Notes under the pieces: generated by a model | Seen by the model: only the letters and a program-made list of their open reading frames with translations | Told to the model about the DNA's origin: nothing | Database searches by the model: none | Assembly (NCBI GenBank): GCA_937910975.1 | Contig: CALEMZ010000442.1 | Coordinates: forward strand, 1-6,510 | Length of the DNA: 6,510 nucleotides | Source: an uncultured Pseudorhodobacter sp. | GTDB taxonomy: Bacteria; Pseudomonadota; Alphaproteobacteria; Rhodobacterales; Rhodobacteraceae | Reading direction: 5' to 3' | In this document: in pieces, positions 1-6,510 of the stretch | Layout: every line of letters begins with the position of its first letter | How positions within the stretch are numbered: position 1 is the stretch's first letter | Made by a program: the position numbers and the translations under genes

Positions 1-2
1 AG

Positions 3-263
3 CAATCTTACAACGCCGCCTTGAAACAGCGCGGCTCGTTGCGGATCCGTTGCCCGGCAGGAGAATGGAACATTCACCGAGAGGGCGCGCAAGGTTCACC
101 TTGGGATTGATGCCGATTTGCTGGAGATCAGGGCGATTGAGGTGACCGGAAGTCGGCTCGGCCCTCTCGTGGTTTACAGACAAACCACGAGAGGGCAGCG
201 ATCCTGAACCGCTTTACGTCCCTTGGCACGCCGCAAACTCAACGTGTTGGACGAGCCCGTTAA
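3..263 (+). pseudogene. IS5-family transposase remnant (three collapsed blocks)
   Basis: Three blocks match different parts of an IS5/IS903-type DDE transposase. Block 1 (about 3-50, frame 3) reads QSYNAALKQRGSLRI, the usual N-terminal region. It is fused at about 50-60 to GEWNIHREGA (frame 3, to about 89), a central motif normally some 100 residues further on. Reading then shifts to frame 1, where 88-156 encodes RKVHLGIDADLLEIRAIEV followed by TGSR. Block 3 (about 189-260, frame 3) encodes ERAAILNRFTSLGTPQTQRVG and ends at TAA 261-263, matching the family C-terminus. In the family, the first catalytic Asp (the DSTG motif) precedes the GEW motif, while the second Asp and the Glu lie between blocks 2 and 3. 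All three DDE residues therefore fall in the deleted parts and the protein cannot be functional. The gene start is beyond the left edge. Confidence 0.82.
161..196. repeat. Perfect 15-bp inverted repeat with 6-nt loop
   Basis: The left arm gccctctcgtggttt (161-175) is the exact reverse complement of the right arm aaaccacgagagggc (182-196), with acagac as the loop. The right arm overlaps the start of the transposase C-terminal block (the ERA codons). The left arm falls where the deleted central part of the transposase should be, so it looks like a short inverted duplication at the deletion junction. It would fold into a strong hairpin on either strand. No T-run follows on either side, so it is not a standard intrinsic terminator. 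Being downstream of ettA, it could still affect the 3' end of that transcript. Confidence 0.85.
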
Positions 264-290
264 AGGGAAGGGGAAGCTCGACATGAAGCT

Positions 291-308
291 GATTTGTGCA
301 ACAGAGCC
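291..308. repeat. Right terminal inverted repeat of the IS5/IS903-like remnant
   Basis: The sequence gatttgtgcaacagagcc reads outward as GGCTCTGTTGCACAAATC on the minus strand. Terminal repeats of the IS903 subgroup typically begin GGCT(T/C)TGTTG, and the position 27 nt beyond the transposase stop codon is as expected for the right end. It marks the boundary between the element and the ettA-flanking DNA. The matching left repeat is not in the window. Confidence 0.72.
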
Positions 309-385
309 GTCGGCCCATTACTTGGGTCTGCAAGAACCCTTTCAAGGCCGACATCGCCAGGCTCGTCAATTACGACAGTGAACAT

Positions 386-2041
<1,656 letters not shown>

Positions 2042-2048
2042 GATCTTG

Positions 2049-2052
2049 CTCC
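2049..2052 (-). promoter_or_regulatory. Ribosome binding site of ettA
   Basis: On the minus strand GGAG lies 7 nt before the ATG at 2041. It decides the start, because the open frame continues far upstream without any other convincing initiation site. Confidence 0.7.
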
Positions 2053-2212
2053 ATCCGAGGCTTATTTCAGGCCCCATGTAGTCAATACTGGGCCGAAGGG
2101 CAATCTCTAGCCGGCGGTTGCAATGAGGCCGTCTGACCGGCCGGCAGCTTGGCGGGATAGGGCCGCAACTTTCGGGGGGCATCACCAAGCCGATCAAGCC
2201 ATGGTAAATGCA

Positions 2213-2227
2213 AAGCACATCGTGCTT
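2213..2227. promoter_or_regulatory. Short palindrome upstream of nadD (possible operator)
   Basis: The sequence aagcac-atc-gtgctt is a perfect 6-bp inverted repeat around a 3-nt centre. It lies 70 nt before the nadD start in the 256-nt divergent ettA-nadD intergenic region. Its size would suit a dimeric regulator, but arms this short can occur by chance. I see no convincing -35/-10 pair for nadD around it. On the ettA side there is a TTGACT on the minus strand (2085-2080), but no properly spaced -10 box follows it. Confidence 0.2.
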
Positions 2228-2297
2228 AGGCAGCATTGTATCTGTGGCGAAGTTGGGTTCAACATGGAAGTGTCGAGACAAGGGGTTACGGCGGGCA

Positions 2298-2906
2298 ATG
2301 CGGCAAGGCTTTCCTATTGCGACCAAGGGCATGGTGATTGGCCTTTTGGGCGGGTCGTTTGACCCTGCACATGAGGGGCATGCGCATTTGACGCGGGAGG
2401 CGTTGAAGCGGTTCGGATTGGACCGGGTCTGGTGGTTGGTCAGCCCCGGCAACCCACTCAAAGCACGGCAGCCTGCGCCGATGGCGGACCGGCTGGCGCA
2501 GGCGCGGGTGGTGATGGACCATCCGCAGGTGGAGATCACGGATATCGAGGCACATCTTGGCACGCGATATACGGCACACACGGTGGAAGCGCTGATTGCG
2601 CTTTACCCCGGCGTACATTTTGTTTGGCTGATGGGCGCGGATAACCTGTTACAGTTTGATAAGTGGGATCGCTGGCGTGATATCATGCGAATGGTGCCCA
2701 TTGGCGTACTTGCACGGCCCGGCAGCGGGATTGGTGCGCGCATATCCAAGGCTGCCAAGATTTTCTGGCAGGCGCGATTGCCCAATGCCACATCGCAGCG
2801 GCTTGGGCAGGGACCTGCCCCGCGCTGGTGTTTCTTGAACATGCCGATGCGCAAGGCGTCCTCTAGCGACATTCGTGCGCGGGGGGAGTGGTGTGTGAAG
2901 GAATGA
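2298..2906 (+). CDS. nadD: Nicotinate-nucleotide adenylyltransferase NadD
   Basis: NadD transfers AMP from ATP to nicotinate mononucleotide, giving deamido-NAD, the penultimate step of NAD synthesis in the cytosol. The 202-residue protein has the nucleotidyltransferase motif GGSFDPAHEGH (18-28, with the HxGH at 25-28), SPGNPLK (49-55), the GTRYTAHT segment (88-95), GADNLLQFDKW (113-123) and the late SSSDIR motif (188-193) corresponding to the family's ISSTxIR. Homology starts at VIGLLGG. The ATG at 2298 is preferred: AAGGGG lies 12 nt upstream and the length fits. The ATG at 2331 would leave 191 residues, and its only purine run is too close. The open frame extends back to 2208 without NadD-like sequence. 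The C-terminus stops only nine residues after SSSDIR, shorter than E. coli NadD (213 aa), which carries a further segment. Co-directional with dacB. Confidence 0.95.
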   Translation: MRQGFPIATKGMVIGLLGGSFDPAHEGHAHLTREALKRFGLDRVWWLVSPGNPLKARQPAPMADRLAQARVVMDHPQVEITDIEAHLGTRYTAHTVEALIALYPGVHFVWLMGADNLLQFDKWDRWRDIMRMVPIGVLARPGSGIGARISKAAKIFWQARLPNATSQRLGQGPAPRWCFLNMPMRKASSSDIRARGEWCVKE

Positions 2907-3071
2907 GAGGGCGCTATTTGCCCCCCTCCGGATTGAATAAAGATCCGGGAGACCAGCACCCCGCACCCCCCGGGATATTCTTGCCGAAAAGAAAGCGGGA
3001 GTTGGGGCTAGGAAGGGCGAGGGCTGGCTCTGGACGCCAAAAAGGGGGCCGTCTAGGCTGAGGCCAAGTGT
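2907..3071. other. nadD-dacB intergenic region with weak hairpin and AT-rich box
   Basis: No gene is visible. Just after the nadD stop, ccggat (2928-2933) can pair with atccgg (2943-2948) across a 9-nt AT-rich loop. A GAGGG/CCCTC pairing (2907-2911 with 2924-2928) is an alternative. Neither is followed by a T-run, so neither is a clear intrinsic terminator. From 2972 to 2995 an AT-richer box beginning GGGATATTCTT and ending AAAAGAAAG stands out in GC-rich surroundings. From memory, similar boxes recur between genes in Rhodobacterales, but this was not checked. No promoter was recognised for dacB. Confidence 0.35.
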
Positions 3072-3078
3072 AAGGAGA
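3072..3078 (+). promoter_or_regulatory. Ribosome binding site of dacB
   Basis: AAGGAGA is a near-ideal Shine-Dalgarno sequence. It stands 6 nt before ATG 3085 but only 3 nt before the in-frame GTG at 3082, so it favours the ATG of the tandem GTG-ATG pair. Confidence 0.8.
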
Positions 3079-3084
3079 GACGTG

Positions 3085-4563
3085 ATGTTTTCAAGGCGTT
3101 GGGTTCTGACGGCGCTTTTGGCCGGGGCGACTTCGCCGAGTTGGGCCGAGGCACCGGCACGATCACCGCGCCCGCTGGCCCGGCCCGGTGCGACAGGTCC
3201 CAATGCGGGGGCCAGTTCTGGTGCCGTTTCGGGGGGTGGTGCGGCCATTGCGAAAGCAGCGGGCCTTGGCGGCACGGTTGGTTTTGTAGTGATGGAAAGT
3301 GCCAGCGGCAAAGTGCTGGAGGCGATGAATGAACACGCGGGCCTGCCACCGGCTTCGGTGGCCAAAGCGATGACGACGATTTATGCGCTTGATCGGCTTG
3401 GCCCGAATTACCGCTATACCACGCGGGTCATGGCCACTGGCCCCGTGCAGAACGGGCGTTTGCAGGGCGATCTGATCTTGGTGGGCAGCGGTGATCCGAG
3501 CCTTGATACCGATGGGTTGGGCGATTTGGCCGCGGCGCTGGCCGCGCGCGGCGTGAAGGAGATTACGGGGCGTTTCCTTGCCTTGGCAGGGGGCATTCCA
3601 CATATTGACGAAATCGACCACGATCAGCCGGACCATGTGGGCTATAACCCGGCGATTTCCGGGCTGAACTTGAATTACAACCGCGTAAATTTTGAGTGGA
3701 AGCGCGGCGGCAATGGCTATGCGCTATCGATGGATGCGCGGGGTAAGCGCTTTATCCCGGCGGTATCGATGGCGGATATGAGAGCAGTATCGCGGGAGGC
3801 ACCGCTGTTTACCTATAAGCGCGGGCAGAACCGGGACCAGTGGACCGTGGCGCAAAGCGCTTTGGGCAATGGCGGCAGCCGCTGGTTGCCGGTGCGCCAC
3901 CCTGAGCTTTACACCGCCGAGGTCTTTGCCACTTTGATGCGCGCGCACGGGCTGCGGCTGCCCGAAGTGACGTTGATCAATGGCTTACCTGCGGCAATGG
4001 TTTTGGTCGAAACCCAGAGCACACCGTTGTCGGACATAATGCGAAAAATGCTGAAATATTCCACCAATATCACAGCTGAGGTGGTGGGCCTAACGGCCTC
4101 TGGAGCCGGATCTCTGGTGCAATCAGCGGGCCAGATGCAGGCATGGGCGGCGGCGAAACATGGGATATCGAGCCGCTTCGTGGACCATTCCGGCCTTGGC
4201 GGAGGGTCCAGAATTTCAGCCACTGAGATGGCGCGGGCGTTTCGGGAGGCACGGGGAGGGATGCTGCCGGGTTTGCTCAAGGAACAGGGCATCCGGGATG
4301 TCAAAGGCAAGGAGATCAAGGGGCACCCAACGCGGGTTATTGCCAAGACGGGGACGCTGAATTTCGTTTCAAGCCTGGCGGGGTATATTCAACCCAAATC
4401 CGGCAAGGAACTGACATTTACGATTTTCAGCGCCGATACGAAGCGGCGCGATGGGCTTTCCATGTCAGAAAGGGAATCCCCCGAGGGCGGCAAACAATGG
4501 GCGCGGCGCGCGCGCAATATGCAGGCGCAATTGGTCAGCCGATGGGCCGAAGCCTATACCTGA
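3085..4563 (+). CDS. dacB: D-alanyl-D-alanine carboxypeptidase/endopeptidase, PBP4 type
   Basis: This class C penicillin-binding protein trims the terminal D-Ala from peptidoglycan pentapeptides and cuts D-Ala-mDAP cross-bridges in the periplasm. The 492-residue length is close to E. coli DacB (477). The active-site triad is complete: SVAK (Ser91, Lys94), STN (326-328) and KTG (421-423). LVGSGDPSL (132-140), the YNPAISGLNLNYN segment (187-199) and DHSGLGGGSRIS (367-378) also fit PBP4. The N-terminus has arginines at 4-5, a hydrophobic run and a likely signal peptidase site after SWA (about residue 21). SRRWVL resembles a twin-arginine motif, so export by Tat rather than Sec is possible. Residues about 22-60 form a Pro/Ala/Gly-rich low-complexity segment that probably links the signal to the enzyme. 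ATG 3085 is preferred over GTG 3082 on ribosome-site spacing. It follows nadD on the same strand after 178 nt. Confidence 0.95.
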   Translation: MFSRRWVLTALLAGATSPSWAEAPARSPRPLARPGATGPNAGASSGAVSGGGAAIAKAAGLGGTVGFVVMESASGKVLEAMNEHAGLPPASVAKAMTTIYALDRLGPNYRYTTRVMATGPVQNGRLQGDLILVGSGDPSLDTDGLGDLAAALAARGVKEITGRFLALAGGIPHIDEIDHDQPDHVGYNPAISGLNLNYNRVNFEWKRGGNGYALSMDARGKRFIPAVSMADMRAVSREAPLFTYKRGQNRDQWTVAQSALGNGGSRWLPVRHPELYTAEVFATLMRAHGLRLPEVTLINGLPAAMVLVETQSTPLSDIMRKMLKYSTNITAEVVGLTASGAGSLVQSAGQMQAWAAAKHGISSRFVDHSGLGGGSRISATEMARAFREARGGMLPGLLKEQGIRDVKGKEIKGHPTRVIAKTGTLNFVSSLAGYIQPKSGKELTFTIFSADTKRRDGLSMSERESPEGGKQWARRARNMQAQLVSRWAEAYT

Positions 4564-4778
4564 TGCTGCGATTGTCCGCGACAACCCGCCCGGTCCCTGC
4601 CTGTGTAGGGCGGATTTCCGGAGAATTGTGTTGCAGCAGAGGGATATTTCTGGACGTGTCAAAGCGGAGCCGCCATTCGGGACCGCGTGCCGCCTTTGGC
4701 GCGCGCTGTGTTGTGGTAACCAATGAGGCGTCTCGGGGCTTTGCCAATAAGGCCACTCCCAATTGCCGCGCAAGCCCG
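4564..4778. other. Convergent intergenic gap, nothing recognised
   Basis: This gap lies between the converging ends of dacB and the TerB-family gene. Open frames crossing it have no recognisable protein character and overlap the neighbouring genes. The only sizeable inverted pairing seen is ccgccc/gggcgg around 4587-4614, with a 16-nt spacer and no T-run, so no intrinsic terminator is claimed for either gene. Confidence 0.4.
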
Positions 4779-5201
4779 TCAGACTGTCATATGACGCGCC
4801 CGCGCGCCGCGCTCTATGGCCGCTGCGTGTAGCCGATCAATCGCCAATTCATCCCGGATTTCCTGAAGAAGCTGTAATTCCGCTTCATAAAGGGCACCAT
4901 CGGCTGCGGCGACATCGCAAGCTAGGGCATAGGCCGTTTCATAGAGCTTTTCGGGCAGGGCATCACGGATCAGACCGAAGAGCGCATCCAGCCCGTCCTC
5001 CTCTTCAAAGAGGTCAAAGACGACCTTCGCGATGCGCGAAAAACGGTCTGCATCATAATTGGCAAACACCGGCAGGTGATTAACGATGCGCTGTATGGCG
5101 ACCAGTTCCGAGGTGCGAACATCTTCGTCCGAGGCGGAAACCGCAACCATGACCGCCAGAAGCGCGTCTTGGGCAGTCATCGAGGGAGGCATATCGAGCA
5201 T
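4779..5201 (-). CDS. TerB-family protein (tellurite-resistance-like, function unknown)
   Basis: The 140-residue acidic, all-helical-looking protein resembles the TerB family. TerB folds as two related helical halves with acidic residues that bind metal. Here the two acidic turns are ASDEDVRTSE (23-32, with D25, E26, D27, E32) and AADGALYEAE (99-108, with D101, E106, E108), in matching positions of the two halves. A central acidic run, FEEEDGLD (65-72), lies between them. No signal peptide or membrane segment is seen, so it should be cytosolic. Stand-alone TerB proteins of this size are widespread and most have no proven link to tellurite. No other ter genes are nearby, so a resistance role should not be assumed. 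The ATG at 5201 is chosen because AAGGA lies 9 nt upstream. The frame extends 21 codons further back to 5264 without support. It is divergent from the lysyl-tRNA synthetase gene. Confidence 0.82.
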   Translation of the reverse strand: MLDMPPSMTAQDALLAVMVAVSASDEDVRTSELVAIQRIVNHLPVFANYDADRFSRIAKVVFDLFEEEDGLDALFGLIRDALPEKLYETAYALACDVAAADGALYEAELQLLQEIRDELAIDRLHAAAIERGARARHMTV

Positions 5202-5210
5202 GGGACGGTT

Positions 5211-5215
5211 TCCTT
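5211..5215 (-). promoter_or_regulatory. Ribosome binding site of the TerB-family gene
   Basis: AAGGA on the minus strand lies 9 nt before the ATG at 5201. It supports that start over the in-frame ATG at 5264 (which would add 21 residues) and the one at 5192 (18 nt from the site). Confidence 0.65.
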
Positions 5216-5241
5216 TTGGGATGTCATTGCGGTGCAGATTA

Positions 5242-5270
5242 TTGACCTGAGGCCGGGGGGGCAATAGGAG
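5242..5270 (+). promoter_or_regulatory. Possible lysS promoter (weak)
   Basis: TTGACC at 5242-5247 matches a sigma-70 -35 box in five of six positions. A poor -10 candidate, TAGGAG (5265-5270), follows after 17 nt. The predicted transcript would begin about 45 nt before the lysS start, which is plausible in the 122-nt divergent region. The -10 matches only three of six bases, and a run of seven G lies in the spacer, so this is tentative. Confidence 0.22.
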
Positions 5271-5310
5271 AGGCCCGTTGGGGCAACGCGGTGTTGTCGC
5301 ATGTGAAATA

Positions 5311-5321
5311 GAGGATGAGGG
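5311..5321 (+). promoter_or_regulatory. Ribosome binding site of lysS
   Basis: The purine-rich GAGGATGAGGG precedes ATG 5324. Its first GAGG (5311-5314) is at the usual distance of 9 nt, and the second is too close. It supports ATG 5324 over the in-frame ATG at 5348. Confidence 0.65.
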
Positions 5322-5323
5322 AT

Positions 5324-6510
5324 ATGTCTGCCCTGCGCGATGCTGCGATGACGTCGAAAGCCTGGCCTTTTGAAGAGGCGCGCGCGATCCTCAAACGTTA
5401 TGAGAAGAAGGCCCCGGAAAAGGGCTATGTGCTGTTTGAAACCGGCTATGGCCCAAGCGGATTGCCGCATATCGGCACCTTTGGTGAAGTGGCGCGCACC
5501 ACGATGATCCGCCGTGCCTTTGAAGTGATCTCGGATATCCCGACCCGGCTGATCTGTTTTTCGGATGATGTGGACGGGATGCGCAAGGTGCCGGACAATG
5601 TGCCGAACCCCGAAATGCTGCGCGAGCATTTGCAGCGCCCACTGACCTCTGTGCCGGACCCGTTCGGCGAATATGAAAGCTTTGGCGCCCATAATAATGC
5701 GATGCTGCGGCGGTTTCTGGATACGTTCGGCTTTGAGTATGAATTCATCAGCGCCACGGAGTTTTACAAATCAGGCCGTTTTGACGACACGCTGCGCCTG
5801 TGTGCGGAACGCTATGACGGGATCATGAAGATCATGCTGGCGAGCTTGCGCGAAGAGCGTCAGCAGACCTATTCGGCGTTTTTGCCGATCCACCCGGAAA
5901 CCGGGAGGGTGCTTTATGTGCCGATGAAGCATGTGGATGCGATCAATCACACTATCACATTTGACGACGAGACCGGCCGTGAATGGACGATACCTGTGAC
6001 TGGCGGCAATGTGAAGCTGCAGTGGAAACCCGACTTCGGCGCACGTTGGGCGGCATTGGGCGTGGATTTTGAGATGTATGGCAAAGACCATTCAACCAAT
6101 ACACCAATCTATGACGGAATCTGTGAGGTCTTGGGCGGGCGCAAACCGGCACATATGACCTATGAGCTGTTCTTGGATGAAGAAGGCCAGAAGATTTCCA
6201 AATCCAAGGGCAACGGCCTGACGATCGACGAGTGGTTGACCTATGCCAGCACCGAGAGCCTTTCATACTTCATGTATCAAAAGCCAAAGACGGCAAAGCG
6301 GATGCATTTTGATGTAATCCCGCGGGCGATGGATGAATATCATCAGCAATTGCGCGCCTATCCGGGGCAGGAGGTTGCTGGGCAGGTCAATAACCCGGTC
6401 TGGCACATCCATTCCGGCAACCCGCCGGAAAGCCGTATGGTGGTGCCATTCTCGATGCTGCTCAACCTTGCCTCTGTGTCCGCAGCCAAGGATGCAGCCG
6501 GGCTTTGGGG
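5324..6510 (+). CDS. lysS: Lysyl-tRNA synthetase, class I (3' end beyond window)
   Basis: The enzyme charges tRNA-Lys with lysine in the cytosol. It is the class I form (Rossmann fold), unrelated to the class II LysRS of most bacteria; the name lysK is also used. The 395 visible residues run without a stop to the right edge, about three quarters of the usual 520-530. The class I signatures are present: GPSGLPHIGT (43-52, the HIGH motif as HIGT) and KISKSKGNG (290-298, the KMSKS loop as KISKS). Other family-like segments are GYVLFETGYG (34-43), FSDDVDGMRK (79-88) and YGKDHSTN (252-259). The missing part would be the C-terminal anticodon-binding helical domain, so completeness cannot be judged. 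It begins MSALRDAAMTSKAWPFEEAR from ATG 5324. No second LysRS is seen in the window. It is divergent from the TerB-family gene, with 122 nt between the start codons. Confidence 0.96.
   Translation, partial: MSALRDAAMTSKAWPFEEARAILKRYEKKAPEKGYVLFETGYGPSGLPHIGTFGEVARTTMIRRAFEVISDIPTRLICFSDDVDGMRKVPDNVPNPEMLREHLQRPLTSVPDPFGEYESFGAHNNAMLRRFLDTFGFEYEFISATEFYKSGRFDDTLRLCAERYDGIMKIMLASLREERQQTYSAFLPIHPETGRVLYVPMKHVDAINHTITFDDETGREWTIPVTGGNVKLQWKPDFGARWAALGVDFEMYGKDHSTNTPIYDGICEVLGGRKPAHMTYELFLDEEGQKISKSKGNGLTIDEWLTYASTESLSYFMYQKPKTAKRMHFDVIPRAMDEYHQQLRAYPGQEVAGQVNNPVWHIHSGNPPESRMVVPFSMLLNLASVSAAKDAAGLW

Larger units (their letters stand above)
1..308 (+). mobile_element. Decayed IS5-family (IS903-like) insertion sequence, right part
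   Basis: The stretch carries fragments of an IS5-family transposase reading left to right. It ends in an 18-bp sequence at 291-308 that, read outward on the minus strand, is GGCTCTGTTGCACAAATC, closely resembling the terminal inverted repeats of the IS903 group. The left end lies outside the window, since the first surviving residues are near the transposase N-terminus. Large internal deletions and a frameshift make the copy inactive. No target duplication can be tested without the left end. The element ends 77 nt from the 3' end of ettA, so it sits in a gene-free pocket downstream of that gene. The family assignment rests on recognised protein blocks plus the terminal repeat, not on a database search. 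Confidence 0.8.

Noticed and set aside
2080..2085. TTGACT on the minus strand as a -35 box for ettA
   Set aside because: No -10 box lies 16-18 nt downstream, and the implied transcript start would fall at or inside the ribosome site.
2042..2581. 180-codon N-terminal extension of the ettA frame
   Set aside because: It overlaps nadD on the other strand, has no EttA-like sequence, and a well-placed GGAG supports the ATG at 2041.
2907..2948. Intrinsic terminator after nadD
   Set aside because: Two weak overlapping hairpins are possible, but neither is followed by a T-run.
2649..3365. Minus-strand open frame of 238 codons across the nadD-dacB junction
   Set aside because: It overlaps the conserved C-terminal half of nadD and the dacB signal region, and its translation shows no domain character.
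4497..4832. Plus-strand open frame of 111 codons spanning the dacB-terB gap
   Set aside because: It overlaps dacB and the TerB-family gene and has no recognisable sequence features or ribosome site.

Overview
The window looks like the chromosome of an alphaproteobacterium, most likely from the Rhodobacterales/Roseobacter group. The support is moderately GC-rich coding sequence, an EttA and a NadD of alphaproteobacterial type, and a class I lysyl-tRNA synthetase, a form that in bacteria is common mainly in Alphaproteobacteria and a few other lineages. Taxonomy is inferred from protein character only. I find no undescribed multigene system: the content is housekeeping genes plus one decayed insertion sequence.

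Layout. Positions 1-308 hold the right-hand part of a dead IS5-family (IS903-like) element. Three short blocks of its transposase survive, joined by deletions, and a recognisable right terminal inverted repeat lies at 291-308. A perfect 15-bp inverted repeat (161-196) sits at one deletion junction. At 386-2041 (minus strand) is ettA, encoding the ABC-F translation factor EttA. A 256-nt divergent intergenic region separates it from nadD (plus, 2298-2906; nicotinate-nucleotide adenylyltransferase). After 178 nt comes dacB (plus, 3085-4563), a PBP4-type D-Ala-D-Ala carboxypeptidase/endopeptidase with an export signal. A 215-nt convergent gap holds no recognised gene. A small TerB-family gene follows on the minus strand (4779-5201), divergent from a class I lysyl-tRNA synthetase gene (plus, from 5324) that runs off the right edge.

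Functional theme. The genes cover translation (EttA, LysRS), NAD synthesis (NadD) and peptidoglycan maturation (DacB). They are not a dedicated pathway. nadD and dacB are co-directional and could share a transcript, but the 178-nt gap and the strong ribosome site of dacB leave independent expression possible. The other gene pairs are divergent or convergent. The points most worth a second look are the three-block IS remnant with its junction hairpin, the short NadD C-terminus, the Tat-like signal of DacB, and an AT-rich box in GC-rich surroundings between nadD and dacB that may be a dispersed intergenic repeat.
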